Assembly (NCBI RefSeq): GCF_000426285.1
Contig: NZ_AUFB01000024.1
Location: 1-64,000, forward strand
Length of the DNA stretch: 64,000 bases
Origin: Rhizobium leucaenae USDA 9039
GTDB lineage: Bacteria; Pseudomonadota; Alphaproteobacteria; Rhizobiales; Rhizobiaceae
Reading direction: 5' to 3'
Position numbers and translations under genes: made by a program. Shown here piece after piece: positions 31,907 to 40,192 of the stretch; the stretch's first letter is position 1, and each line of letters begins with the position of its first letter. The notes beneath the pieces are model-generated. The model had not been told where the DNA came from. It saw only the letters and a list, made by a program, of their open reading frames with translations, and did no database searches.

Positions 31907-33787
31907 ATGAGCGACACCGAGCGACAAGCAAAAGATGCCGCTTCGACCGGCACCGGTTACCGGGTGTTGGCCCGCAAATACCGGCCCAAGGATTTTACCG
32001 ACCTGATGGTCGGGCAGGAGCCGATGGTTCGCACGCTGACCAATGCGTTCGAAACCGGCCGTATTGCCCAGGCCTATATGCTGACCGGCGTGCGCGGCGT
32101 CGGCAAAACGACGACGGCCCGAATCCTTGCGCGCGCCCTCAATTACAAGACCGCCGAAATCGACCGCCCGACCATCGACCTGCGCGAGCCCGGCCAGCAT
32201 TGCCAGGCGATCATGGAAGGCCGGCATGTCGATGTCATCGAGATGGACGCCGCCTCGCATACCGGCATCGACGACATCCGCGAGATCATCGAGCAGGTGC
32301 GCTATCGCCCCGTTTCGGCGCGCTACAAGGTCTATATCATCGACGAAGTGCACATGCTGTCCACGGCCGCCTTCAACGGGCTGTTGAAGACGCTGGAAGA
32401 GCCGCCGGAGCATGTGAAGTTCATCTTTGCCACCACCGAAATCCGCAAGGTGCCGATCACGGTGCTGTCGCGCTGCCAGCGCTTCGACCTGCGGCGCATC
32501 AGTGCTTCCGATCTCGTTGGCCTGTTCACCACCATTGCAGCCAAGGAAGGCATCGAGGCCGAGCCGGAAGCGCTTGCCATGATCGCCCGCGCCGCGGAAG
32601 GCTCGGCCCGCGACGGGTTGTCGCTGCTCGATCAGGCCATCGCCCATGGCAGCGGCGTAGTGGCGGCGGATGCCGTCCGCTCGATGCTCGGGCTTGCCGA
32701 CCGCGCGCGCATCGTCGATCTCTTCCATCATATCATCAAGGGTGATGTTGCCGCCGCGTTGGCGGAATTCAACAGCCAGTACGAAGCCGGCGCCAATCCT
32801 GTCGTCGTGCTGACCGACCTTGCCGATTTCACCCATCTCGTCACCCGCCTCAAATATGTGCCCGATGCTGCCGACGATCCGTCGCTGAGCGAAGTCGAGC
32901 GCACCAAGGCAGTCGAATTTGCGCAGGGCGTGGCGGTGACCACGCTGTCGCGCTTCTGGCAGATGCTGCTGAAGGGCATACCGGAGACTGAAACTGCTGC
33001 CCGGACCGCCGGCGCCGCGGAAATGGTGCTGATCCGTCTTGCGCATGCCGCCCACCTGCCGGCGCCGGAAGACGCAGCGCGACGGCTTGCTGAATTTTCC
33101 GAGGGCAATGGCGGCGGAACGCGTCCATCGCCCGCTCCGCCTGCCGGCAACGGCATGGGAACGCCGGTCTCCTATCAGGGCAACGTCATGGCGCGCGCGG
33201 TCGAAACCGCACCCTCGCGGCCCGCGCCGTCGCCGGCTGCACCGGTCGCCATGCTGCGCGCGGTTCCGAATACGCAGGCGAGCCCGGTTGTCGGCCGAAT
33301 CGAGCCGAAACCTGCCGAAGCGCCGAAGCCGCTGGTTCCCGTCAATTCGATGGCCGATATCGCGGAACTTGCCGGCCAGAAGCGCGATCCGAAAGTGAAG
33401 GCGCTGGTACGCAGTTTCGTTCGCCCGGTGCGATTGGAGCCGGGCCGGCTCGACGTCAGCCTGGCGCCAGGCGCGCCGACGACGCTGCTGAACGAGCTTG
33501 CCGTCAAGCTGAAGGAATGGACCGGCATCCATTGGATCGTCAGCCTCAGCCGTGAGGAAGGCGAGCCGACGCTTGTGGAGGCTGAGGCCAACGCGCAGCA
33601 ACAGCGGGTCGCCGACGCCCGCCAGGACCCCGATGTGGCGGCGATCCTATCGCAATTTCCGGGCGCAAAGATCATCGACGTTCGCGTACGCGCGCCCGAT
33701 GTGGAGGAAGAGGAACAAGTTGCCGCTCCGGCGACTGCCGAATCCGTCGACGGCGATATCCTGCCGGGCGATGATATCGAATTCTAA
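31907..33787 (+). CDS. dnaX: DNA polymerase III subunit tau/gamma
   Basis: Clamp-loader ATPase and replisome organiser (626 aa). Walker A GVRGVGKTT lies at 61-69, the DEVHMLS Walker B motif near 145 and the SRCQRFDLRR sensor-type segment near 190. The C-terminal half is a proline/alanine-rich linker plus a polymerase-binding domain (about 510-610). The zinc module usually formed by four Cys after Walker A is degenerate here: the stretch NYKTAEIDRPTIDLREPGQH is followed by one Cys only. Start ATG 31907 (MSDTERQAKDA) is preferred because the upstream extension overlaps ffs. ybaB follows, as is usual. Confidence 0.94.
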   Translation: MSDTERQAKDAASTGTGYRVLARKYRPKDFTDLMVGQEPMVRTLTNAFETGRIAQAYMLTGVRGVGKTTTARILARALNYKTAEIDRPTIDLREPGQHCQAIMEGRHVDVIEMDAASHTGIDDIREIIEQVRYRPVSARYKVYIIDEVHMLSTAAFNGLLKTLEEPPEHVKFIFATTEIRKVPITVLSRCQRFDLRRISASDLVGLFTTIAAKEGIEAEPEALAMIARAAEGSARDGLSLLDQAIAHGSGVVAADAVRSMLGLADRARIVDLFHHIIKGDVAAALAEFNSQYEAGANPVVVLTDLADFTHLVTRLKYVPDAADDPSLSEVERTKAVEFAQGVAVTTLSRFWQMLLKGIPETETAARTAGAAEMVLIRLAHAAHLPAPEDAARRLAEFSEGNGGGTRPSPAPPAGNGMGTPVSYQGNVMARAVETAPSRPAPSPAAPVAMLRAVPNTQASPVVGRIEPKPAEAPKPLVPVNSMADIAELAGQKRDPKVKALVRSFVRPVRLEPGRLDVSLAPGAPTTLLNELAVKLKEWTGIHWIVSLSREEGEPTLVEAEANAQQQRVADARQDPDVAAILSQFPGAKIIDVRVRAPDVEEEEQVAAPATAESVDGDILPGDDIEF

Positions 33788-33895
33788 GGGTATGATATCA
33801 AATCGAAGAGCCGTACTATACAACGGAAAGCGGTTTTCGACCTGGATTGTAACCCGAGATAACAAGACAAAGACGAAAAAGAAGGACCAGCAACG

Positions 33896-34219
33896 ATGCG
33901 CGACATCATGGGCATGATGGGCAAAGTGAAGGAAATGCAGGCCAAGATGGAAAAGATGCAGGCGGAAATCGCCGACATCCGGGCCGAAGGCAAAGCCGGC
34001 GGCGGCCTCGTCACCGTCACCGTGAACGGCAAGAGCCAGATGCTGTCCCTCAAAATCGATCCGTCGCTCTTCAAGGAAGACGATGTCGAAATCCTCGAGG
34101 ACCTGATCGTCGCTGCCAATAAGGACGCCCAGGAAAAGGCCGAGGCGCTCGCTGCCGAAAAGACCCGCGAACTGACCGCCGGCCTGCCGATCCCGCCCGG
34201 TTTCAAGCTTCCTTTCTAA
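33896..34219 (+). CDS. YbaB/EbfC nucleoid-associated protein
   Basis: Small DNA-binding dimer (107 aa). Starts with a charged helix rich in Met and Lys (MMGKVKEMQAKMEKMQAEIA) and ends with GLPIPPGFKLPF, the family signature. The dnaX-ybaB order is strongly conserved. In many bacteria recR follows directly; here recR is 1.8 kb away, with three unrelated genes between. Probably co-transcribed with dnaX (108-base gap). Confidence 0.94.
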   Translation: MRDIMGMMGKVKEMQAKMEKMQAEIADIRAEGKAGGGLVTVTVNGKSQMLSLKIDPSLFKEDDVEILEDLIVAANKDAQEKAEALAAEKTRELTAGLPIPPGFKLPF

Positions 34220-34231
34220 AAAGCGCTTCTT

Positions 34232-34708
34232 TCACCGCACCATCGTCTTGCGGATGAGCTCGCGGCCGATTGGTTTCGCCGGCTCGTTCCGCAACACCAG
34301 CGACGTGGTCACCGCGCCATGGCGGGCGATGGAATCGACGATGGTTTCAAGGTCAGAGGGTGTCGGCACCAGAACCTTGAGCAGGAAACAATCCTCGCCG
34401 GTCAGCCGCAGGACTTCGATAATCTGCGGCATTTCCGAAAATTGTTTCAGGCAGGGGCGTATATGCTCATGGGTCGTCCGCAGCCGGACGACGGCCATCA
34501 TGCCAAGTCCGACGGCGGCGGGATCGACGATGGCGCGGTAACCGGCAATGATGCCGCGCTCCTCAAGCCGCTTGAGACGTTCGGACGCGGCGGGCTGTGA
34601 AAGCCCTACCCGGCGGCCAAGTTCCGATACGGAAATCCGCCCATCACCTTGCAAAATTTCGATCATCGACAGATCGGTCGGATCCAGGTCCTTCTCGTAG
34701 CTTTCCAT
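34232..34708 (-). CDS. Lrp/AsnC-family transcriptional regulator
   Basis: Feast/famine regulator (158 aa). The N-terminal HTH includes MIEILQGDGRISVSELGRRVGLSQPAASERLKRLEERG-type residues (about 15-55), followed by the ligand-binding RAM domain with LRLTGEDCFLLKVLVPTPSDLE. The ligand is usually an amino acid; not predictable here. It is convergent with ybaB (12 bases) and divergent from the RBBP9-like hydrolase, a possible regulatory target. Confidence 0.92.
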   Translation of the reverse strand: MESYEKDLDPTDLSMIEILQGDGRISVSELGRRVGLSQPAASERLKRLEERGIIAGYRAIVDPAAVGLGMMAVVRLRTTHEHIRPCLKQFSEMPQIIEVLRLTGEDCFLLKVLVPTPSDLETIVDSIARHGAVTTSLVLRNEPAKPIGRELIRKTMVR

Positions 34709-34819
34709 CTCGCACCTTGAATTTATCGGTTAGCGCAAGTTTTATGCGATGGATTGCAATGTCAACCGGCGATGCAGCGTGTCAACTTCCCTCCGTCAAC
34801 ACAGTAGGAGAGGAAAGAC

Positions 34820-35356
34820 ATGAGCGATATCATCGTCCTGCCCGGCCTTGGCGGCTCGGGGGAAGGTCACTGGCAAACCCTGTGGGAGCGACAGACCCCT
34901 GAGATGCGTCGCTTTCTGCCGGCAAGCTGGGACAGACCGGAATTGGCCGATTGGCTCGCCGCGCTCGACCGGGAGATCAGCGACTCTAAAACGCCGCCGG
35001 TCCTCGTCGTCCACAGCCTCGCCTGCCAGTTGGTGGCGCACTGGGCGGCATCCGCGCCGGCAAGAATCCTCGGTGCTTTCCTTGTTTCAGCGCCCGATCC
35101 CACGGGCGACGTCTATCTGACGGATGCTCCAAGCTTCGCCAATCCGCCGCGCCAAAGACTGCCGTTTCCCTCGCTTCTCATCGCGAGCACCAACGATCCC
35201 TTCGGCTCGTTCGCCTATGCGACGGAAAGCGCTGCAGTCTGGGGCAGCGAATTGATCAATGCCGGTGCGCTCGGCCACATCAATGCACATTCCGAAATCG
35301 GCGATTGGCCGAAAGGGCGGGCGCTGTTCGACCGTTTCCGCACCGAACTTGCTTAG
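34820..35356 (+). CDS. RBBP9/YdeN-family alpha/beta hydrolase
   Basis: Small serine hydrolase (178 aa). N-terminal IVLPGLGGSGEGHWQTLWE is the family hallmark. The catalytic triad is visible: Ser in VVHSLACQLV, Asp in ASTNDPFGSF and His in GALGHINAHS. Physiological substrate unknown. GGAGAGGAAAG precedes the ATG. Its 3' end overlaps the convergent MOSC gene by four bases. Divergent from the Lrp regulator. Confidence 0.9.
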   Translation: MSDIIVLPGLGGSGEGHWQTLWERQTPEMRRFLPASWDRPELADWLAALDREISDSKTPPVLVVHSLACQLVAHWAASAPARILGAFLVSAPDPTGDVYLTDAPSFANPPRQRLPFPSLLIASTNDPFGSFAYATESAAVWGSELINAGALGHINAHSEIGDWPKGRALFDRFRTELA

Positions 35357-35970
35357 GGATTATCGTCGAGAAGCGCTCTGAGCTTATAATGAATGGGCGC
35401 GGAGAGATAACGCGCCCGGTCCTCCGGGGACAAACGTCTGCCGAAGGTTGCCATCAATTCCGGCATGGTGACCTTGGCGCCGGCATAGGGAACATAGGCC
35501 ACCGGCGTTCCGGCGGTGGCGGTGCCGTTTTTGATGACGCGGCAATAGATGCCGGGACGACCGGCTTGCGTATAGCGCTTGACGAATTTCGGATCGCCCA
35601 TTTTCGCGGCGAAGGTCGCGCAGGGAATGCGGGCCGAGGTCACCTCCAGAACTAAATCGCCAGCTATGAATCTATCACCCACCGCGACCTCGCGGTTATC
35701 GAGCCCTTCGATGACGAGATTTTCGCCGAATGTACCGTATTCCAGCCTGCGCCCCAGCTCGTTCGACCACCAATCCAGCGTAAGCGAACCCTCGACATAG
35801 ACGGCCTGATCGCGTCCGCCGTGATGTTCGCCATTGCAGACGGCGTCGCCGATGATACCCTCGGCGTCGATCATGACCGTACCCCCGACCGCATGCTTGT
35901 TGATGCCGGTCCTGTAGCTCTTGCCGGGAAGTTTTTCGGCAGCGCCGATGCAGACGGCCAGAATTTTCAT
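35353..35970 (-). CDS. MOSC-domain protein (YiiM-like)
   Basis: MOSC domain protein (205 aa), a fold related to molybdenum-cofactor sulfurase C-termini and to YiiM, which detoxifies N-hydroxylated bases. Characteristic are DAEGIIGDAVCNGEHHGGRDQAVYVE-type residues (about 36-62), YGTFGENLVIEGL and SARIPCATFAAKMGDPKFVKRY, which contains the conserved Cys. I start at ATG 35970 (MKILAVCIGAAEKLPGK); upstream frame to 36351 is antisense to recR and rejected. Confidence 0.9.
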   Translation of the reverse strand: MKILAVCIGAAEKLPGKSYRTGINKHAVGGTVMIDAEGIIGDAVCNGEHHGGRDQAVYVEGSLTLDWWSNELGRRLEYGTFGENLVIEGLDNREVAVGDRFIAGDLVLEVTSARIPCATFAAKMGDPKFVKRYTQAGRPGIYCRVIKNGTATAGTPVAYVPYAGAKVTMPELMATFGRRLSPEDRARYLSAPIHYKLRALLDDNP

Positions 35971-36027
35971 AGGGCGATCATCCCTTCCGCGATTCCGTTC
36001 CGTCAGCATATGAGCTAAAAGCCTCCC

Positions 36028-36633
36028 ATGGCAAAGCGAGTCACCGGCCCCGAAATCGAAAAACTCATCCAGCTCCTGGCAAAAGTGCCGGGCCTCGGCC
36101 CACGCTCGGCGCGGCGCGCCGCATTGCACCTGATCAAGAAGAAGGACCAGTTGCTCGGCCCCCTTTCCCATGCCATGGGCGACGCCTATGACAAGGTGAA
36201 GATCTGCTCGCGCTGCGGCAATGTCGATACCGTCGATCCCTGCACCGTCTGCACCGACGACCGGCGCGATCAGTCCGTCATCATCGTCGTCGAGGATGTC
36301 GCCGACCTCTGGGCGCTGGAGCGTGCCGGCGCGATGAATGCTGCCTATCATGTGCTTGGCGGCGTGCTATCGCCGCTCGACGGCATCGGGCCGGACGATC
36401 TTAATATTCGCGGGCTGATCGAACGCGTCAGCGAGGGCGGTGTGCGCGAGATCATCATCGCCGTCAATGCGACGGTCGAAGGGCAAACTACAGCACACTA
36501 TATAACCGACCAGCTCTCCGGCCTTGAGGTGAAAATCACCCGCCTCGCCCACGGCGTCCCGGTCGGCGGCGAACTCGACTATCTCGACGAAGGCACGCTG
36601 ACGGCGGCGCTGCGGGCGCGGACGGCGATTTGA
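36028..36633 (+). CDS. recR: Recombination protein RecR
   Basis: Partner of RecF and RecO in gap repair (201 aa). An HhH region with VPGLGPRSARRAALHL is followed by a four-Cys zinc finger (CSRCGNVDTVDPCTVC, about 57-72) and a Toprim domain (VIIVVEDVADLWALER and later LTRLAHGVPVGGELDYLDEGT-type segment). Length and motifs are typical. Its partner recF is also in this window at 18753. A RIME-type element separates it from the transglycosylase gene. Confidence 0.95.
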   Translation: MAKRVTGPEIEKLIQLLAKVPGLGPRSARRAALHLIKKKDQLLGPLSHAMGDAYDKVKICSRCGNVDTVDPCTVCTDDRRDQSVIIVVEDVADLWALERAGAMNAAYHVLGGVLSPLDGIGPDDLNIRGLIERVSEGGVREIIIAVNATVEGQTTAHYITDQLSGLEVKITRLAHGVPVGGELDYLDEGTLTAALRARTAI

Positions 36634-36661
36634 AGGAAGGACGGAGTATGAGGAGAGTGCA

Positions 36662-36852
36662 TACCCCCCTCTGTCACTTCGTGACATCTCCCCCACGAGG
36701 GGGGAGATCGGTAACCTGCGGCATCGACCTGCCTCAAACCAATGTTGTGCCCGCAGAAACCGAAGGACATCAGGCAAACGAAGGGTGCGGCAAACTCCCC
36801 ACAATCTCCCCCCTTGTGGGGGAGATGTCCCGAAAGGGACCGAGGGAGGTAT
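36662..36852. repeat. RIME-type intergenic mosaic, copy B
   Basis: Inverted element. The left arm runs ATACCCCCCTCTGTCAC ... GACATCTCCCCCAC/GAGGGGGGAGAT; the right arm runs ATCTCCCCCCTTG/TGGGGGAGATGTCCC ... GGGACCGAGGGAGGTAT. Each arm folds into hairpins and the arms are inverted relative to each other. The right arm contains the predicted start codon of the next gene (36825). Confidence 0.72.
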
Positions 36853-38099
36853 CGCAGGCGCGGCATATTCGAAACCTGCTCGCCTTGCTCTTCGTCTTCC
36901 TCCTCCCCCTCCCCGCCCTCGCCGCCTCAAAGGCCGATGTCGAAGCGCAGTTCCAGAGCTGGATCCAACAGAACCTCTGGCCGGAAGCGAAGAAGGACGG
37001 CGTATCCGAAAAGACCTTCAAGGCGGCTTTTTCCGGCGTGACGCTGAATTGGGATCTGCCGGATCTCGTACCACCGGGTTTTCCAAAGCCCAAGGAGCAG
37101 CCGCAGACGCAGGCGGAATTCTCCTCGCCCGCTCCCTATTTCAACGAGGCGCGGCTGCAGAGACTGGCGGCGACCGGGCGCAGCTTCGCTTCGCAATATG
37201 GTCCGACGCTGAAAAGGATCGAAAGGGTCTATGGCGTGCCCGGGCCGATCGTGCTGGCGATCTGGGGCCGGGAGACCGGCTTCGGAGCGGCGAAGCTGCC
37301 GAACTCGGCCGTCCAGGTGCTGGCGACCAAGGCCTTCATGTCGACGCGCAAGGAGATGTTCCGCACCGAACTCATCGCTGCACTCGGCATTCTCGAACAT
37401 GGCGACGTCACGCCGGATCAGTTCATGGGCTCCTGGGCCGGCGCGCTCGGTCAGCCGCAGTTCATGCCGACCAGCTATCTGAAATACGCTGTTGATTTCG
37501 ACGGCGACGGCCATCGCAACATCTGGACGTCGGTGCCGGATACGCTTGCTTCCATAGCCAACTATCTAGTCCAGAAGGGCTGGCAGCGCGGCCGCGGCTG
37601 GGGCTATGAAGTGACGATCCCGGAGAGCGTTTCCTGCGCGCAGGAAGGGCCGGATCTCGCCAATCCGATTTCACATTGGACCTCGCTCGGCATCGCCAGG
37701 ATTTCCGGCAAGGCTTTTCCATCCGACGAGTTGCGCGCCAGCGGCATGATGCTGGTGCCGGCCGGCCGCGACGGGCCGGAATTCATCGTCACGCCGAATT
37801 TCTACGTCATCAAGGAATACAACAACTCCGATCTCTATGGCCTCTATATCGGCAATCTCGCCGATCGCATCGCTTATGGCTCCGGCGCCTTCCAGGGCCA
37901 ATGGGGCGATGTCGGCAAGATGCTGCGCTCCGACGTCGCCGGCATGCAGATGACCTTGGAGCACAAGGGATACGATGTCGGAGGCACCGACGGATTGCCG
38001 GGCTACAAGACCCGGCGGTCGATCGGCCAATGGCAGGAAAAGAGCGGCCGCAAGCCCACCTGCTATCCCGACAGCTCGATGCTCGGCGTGCTGAAATAA
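36825..38099 (+). CDS. Lytic murein transglycosylase (MltB-like) with peptidoglycan-binding domain
   Basis: Periplasmic enzyme cleaving peptidoglycan glycan strands (424 aa). After a signal peptide (LLALLFVFLLPLPALAA, about residues 16-33), an SLT_2 domain has VLAIWGRETGFGAAKLPN with the catalytic Glu and SWAGALGQPQFMPTSYLKYAVDFDGDG. A C-terminal PG_binding_1 domain (about 355-420) contains MTLEHKGYDVGGTDGLPGYKTRR. The chosen ATG 36825 and its GGGGGAG ribosome binding site both lie in the right arm of a RIME-type repeat, so the first residues (MSRKGPREVSQARHIRN) are repeat-encoded. A start at 36630 would translate the whole repeat and is less likely. Confidence 0.87.
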   Translation: MSRKGPREVSQARHIRNLLALLFVFLLPLPALAASKADVEAQFQSWIQQNLWPEAKKDGVSEKTFKAAFSGVTLNWDLPDLVPPGFPKPKEQPQTQAEFSSPAPYFNEARLQRLAATGRSFASQYGPTLKRIERVYGVPGPIVLAIWGRETGFGAAKLPNSAVQVLATKAFMSTRKEMFRTELIAALGILEHGDVTPDQFMGSWAGALGQPQFMPTSYLKYAVDFDGDGHRNIWTSVPDTLASIANYLVQKGWQRGRGWGYEVTIPESVSCAQEGPDLANPISHWTSLGIARISGKAFPSDELRASGMMLVPAGRDGPEFIVTPNFYVIKEYNNSDLYGLYIGNLADRIAYGSGAFQGQWGDVGKMLRSDVAGMQMTLEHKGYDVGGTDGLPGYKTRRSIGQWQEKSGRKPTCYPDSSMLGVLK

Positions 38100-38169
38100 G
38101 CGGAATTCGGCGGCAGACGCCACCAGGGGCAGCTTTCGCCGTTTACTGAGAGTTTTCGGCTCCTGCTCA

Positions 38170-39198
38170 CTAGGGGGCTTTTCGCCCCAACTCGGACTGA
38201 AAGAACTGAAGCATTTCGCGATTGAAACTTTGCTGGAATGCAACACGGTCAAATTCCGGCAAGTCAGTGCAATAGTCGGGCGTTTTGGCCTTCGAGGCTG
38301 TGCTGCAAGGACGCAGGAACGCATAGTGCTTGGCGTTCTCTACTTCATGCGTCTGCAGGACATTCGGCATGTGGTCCTTGAGATAGCTCACATTGCTCGC
38401 GTAGGGAACGAATTCGTCGTTGCTGCCGCCCCATAGCTCAACAGGTGTTTTAATTGCCTCCAGCGACGTCGGATCGAATGTGAAGCTGAACCCTGGAGAT
38501 GCCAGCACTGCCGCTTTGATGCGTGGATCATGGTGCCAAATTGAAGTCGGCATGGCTGCGGCCTTCGGACTGGAGAAGAACGTCGCAGCACCTTCCTTAC
38601 AAATAGGCTCAGTCGGATCGGCGGCGCAATGTTGAGAAAATAGCGTCCAATTTGGCACGCCGCCGAGTTCAATCAGGCCAGTAAAACCACCCGCTGAAAA
38701 GCCGTAGAAGCCTACTTCAGACTTATCAAGGTGCTCGCGGTCGCTCCAAGTCTCCAGCACGTAGTCAAGAACCTGGCTGGTAATCACGGGGCGGCTCGTC
38801 ATTTGTCGAAGGATTCGATCATTGCTGTCCCTGTAGTTGTCGCCGGGATGAGTCAGCGAGACAGCAACAAACCCTTGCTGAGCAAAGGCGAGCGCCATGT
38901 CGAATCGGTCCCCGAACCATCCGGCGCCGCCGTGCGAGAAAATCACCGTAGGCAAGCCGCTTCCATCTATGTCTCCGTTGAGGGCGACACTCTGGGCAAC
39001 CATGCCAATGGTCGTGGACGCCGTTGTCGATCTGCTCGGATACCAAATGCCGATCTCGATTGGTCGGCCCGCATCATCAGGAATTGACAGATATTGAAAG
39101 CCGACGGCGAACGCTTGAGATGCGAACATGACTGCAACCACGGCTGCTACAATTCTTAAGAATACAGGTATGTCGTCCTCCAAGCATCCAGCTCGCAC
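38170..39198 (-). CDS. Secreted alpha/beta hydrolase (dienelactone hydrolase / PAF-acetylhydrolase-like)
   Basis: Exported hydrolase of about 342 aa. A signal peptide IVAAVVAVMFASQAFA leads into VGFQYLSIPDDAGRPIEIGIWYPS, typical of predicted dienelactone-type hydrolases. The nucleophile elbow is GFYGFSAGGF; the oxyanion region is VIFSHGGAGWFGDR; later WGGSNDEFVPY and a His in ENAKHYAFL complete a likely triad. The start is uncertain: GTG 39198 is the best usable codon, because the good GGAGG site at about 39178 has no ATG/GTG/TTG at the right distance. GC is visibly lower than neighbours, suggesting acquisition. No partner genes. Confidence 0.75.
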   Translation of the reverse strand: MRAGCLEDDIPVFLRIVAAVVAVMFASQAFAVGFQYLSIPDDAGRPIEIGIWYPSRSTTASTTIGMVAQSVALNGDIDGSGLPTVIFSHGGAGWFGDRFDMALAFAQQGFVAVSLTHPGDNYRDSNDRILRQMTSRPVITSQVLDYVLETWSDREHLDKSEVGFYGFSAGGFTGLIELGGVPNWTLFSQHCAADPTEPICKEGAATFFSSPKAAAMPTSIWHHDPRIKAAVLASPGFSFTFDPTSLEAIKTPVELWGGSNDEFVPYASNVSYLKDHMPNVLQTHEVENAKHYAFLRPCSTASKAKTPDYCTDLPEFDRVAFQQSFNREMLQFFQSELGRKAP

Positions 39199-39393
39199 AA
39201 TGCCGATTGATTTCACGCCGAGGAAGAGCGGTCCCAAACAACTCTTGTTTATCGAAATTCGCGAAGCAGACCGGCCAAGAGAGACGACCGCCATTGACCC
39301 AAAATTGCCGTCAATGATGCTTCTGAAAACTTGGTGACACTTGCTATAGAATTCCGCAAATAATCCGCAGAGCCGGCTTTGCGCGCGAAGACC

Positions 39394-39422
39394 TTGCAAT
39401 TTGACGGGAACGGGCTTATATC
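39394..39422 (+). promoter_or_regulatory. Candidate promoter of the rimP-nusA-infB operon
   Basis: TTGCAA (39394-39399), 17-base spacer, TATATC (39417-39422). It sits just ahead of the leader hairpin and about 100 bases before rimP, where the operon promoter is expected. Confidence 0.5.
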
Positions 39423-39448
39423 AGCATCAAATTCTTGATCGTGTGATG

Positions 39449-39479
39449 AAGAGTGGGCCGCAAGGACCCGCTCTTTTTT
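39449..39479 (+). terminator. Terminator-like hairpin in the rimP leader
   Basis: Arms AGAGTGGG (39450-39457) and CCCGCTCT (39467-39474), one G-U pair, followed by TTTTT. It lies between the probable promoter and rimP, so it looks like an attenuator. Terminator-like leaders ahead of rimP-nusA are known in gammaproteobacteria; this is a functional analogy. Confidence 0.65.
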
Positions 39480-39523
39480 ATTAGCTCGATCTCCAAATGC
39501 ATGGACAATGCAGGAGTGAACGC

Positions 39524-40129
39524 TTGTCGGAAGAGACAAACGCAGACAATGCCAATGAACCGCGGCTGATCGTCGAAACCGGTCTTGACCAGCGGATTGC
39601 CGCCATCATCGAGCCTGTGCTTGTGGGCATGGGCTTCCGTCTGGTGCGCGCGCGCCTTCTCAATCAGAACGGCCTGACATTGCAGATCATGACCGAGCGC
39701 AACGACGGCACCATGACCGTCGAGGATTGCGAAGAGGTCTCGACGGCGATTTCGCCGGTGCTGGATGTGGAAGATCCGATCGATAAAGCGTATCATCTGG
39801 AAGTGTCTTCGCCCGGCATCGATCGCCCGATGGTGCGCAAGTCGGATTTCAGCCGCTGGATCGGTCATCTCATCAAGTGCGAGACCTCGATCCTGGTGGA
39901 TAATCGCAAGCGGTTCCGCGGCAAGATCGCCGATGTCAGCGCCGATGGTTTTACGATCGAGCGCGACCAGGTTGCCTACGGCGAGGAGCCGAAGGTGACC
40001 ATTCCGTTCAGCACGCTGGCCGACGCCAAGCTGATCCTGACGGACGATCTCATCCGCGATGCACTGCGCGCCGACAAGCTGGCGAAAGCCGAGGCTGCGA
40101 ACCAGAACGAAGCGGACGACGAAGAATAA
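39524..40129 (+). CDS. rimP: Ribosome maturation factor RimP
   Basis: Needed for 30S subunit maturation (201 aa). Two-domain protein with IIEPVLVGMGFRLVRARLL in the N-terminal domain, MTVEDCEEVSTAISPVLD and HLEVSSPGIDRPMVRKSDF in the middle and an SH3-like C-terminal domain. The acidic tail ANQNEADDEE is typical of alphaproteobacteria. I chose TTG 39524 because AGGAG lies seven bases upstream and the upstream extension (MHGQCRSER) looks unnatural. First gene of the operon; nusA follows by 63 bases. Confidence 0.92.
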   Translation: MSEETNADNANEPRLIVETGLDQRIAAIIEPVLVGMGFRLVRARLLNQNGLTLQIMTERNDGTMTVEDCEEVSTAISPVLDVEDPIDKAYHLEVSSPGIDRPMVRKSDFSRWIGHLIKCETSILVDNRKRFRGKIADVSADGFTIERDQVAYGEEPKVTIPFSTLADAKLILTDDLIRDALRADKLAKAEAANQNEADDEE

Positions 40130-40192
40130 CCGATCAACGAACCGCCGTACGGGACGGGAACCCCCACGGCAGGAAGACGGAGACTAAAGACA

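Larger units (their letters stand above)
39199..39523. other. Upstream region of the rimP-nusA operon
   Basis: About 325 bases. The left part is lower in GC, like the adjacent hydrolase gene. The right part holds a sigma-70-like promoter (39394-39422) and a terminator-like hairpin (39449-39479). No gene seen. Confidence 0.5.

Noticed and set aside
31799..33601. Long open frame opposite dnaX
   Set aside because: Antisense shadow; overlaps the SRP RNA as well as dnaX.
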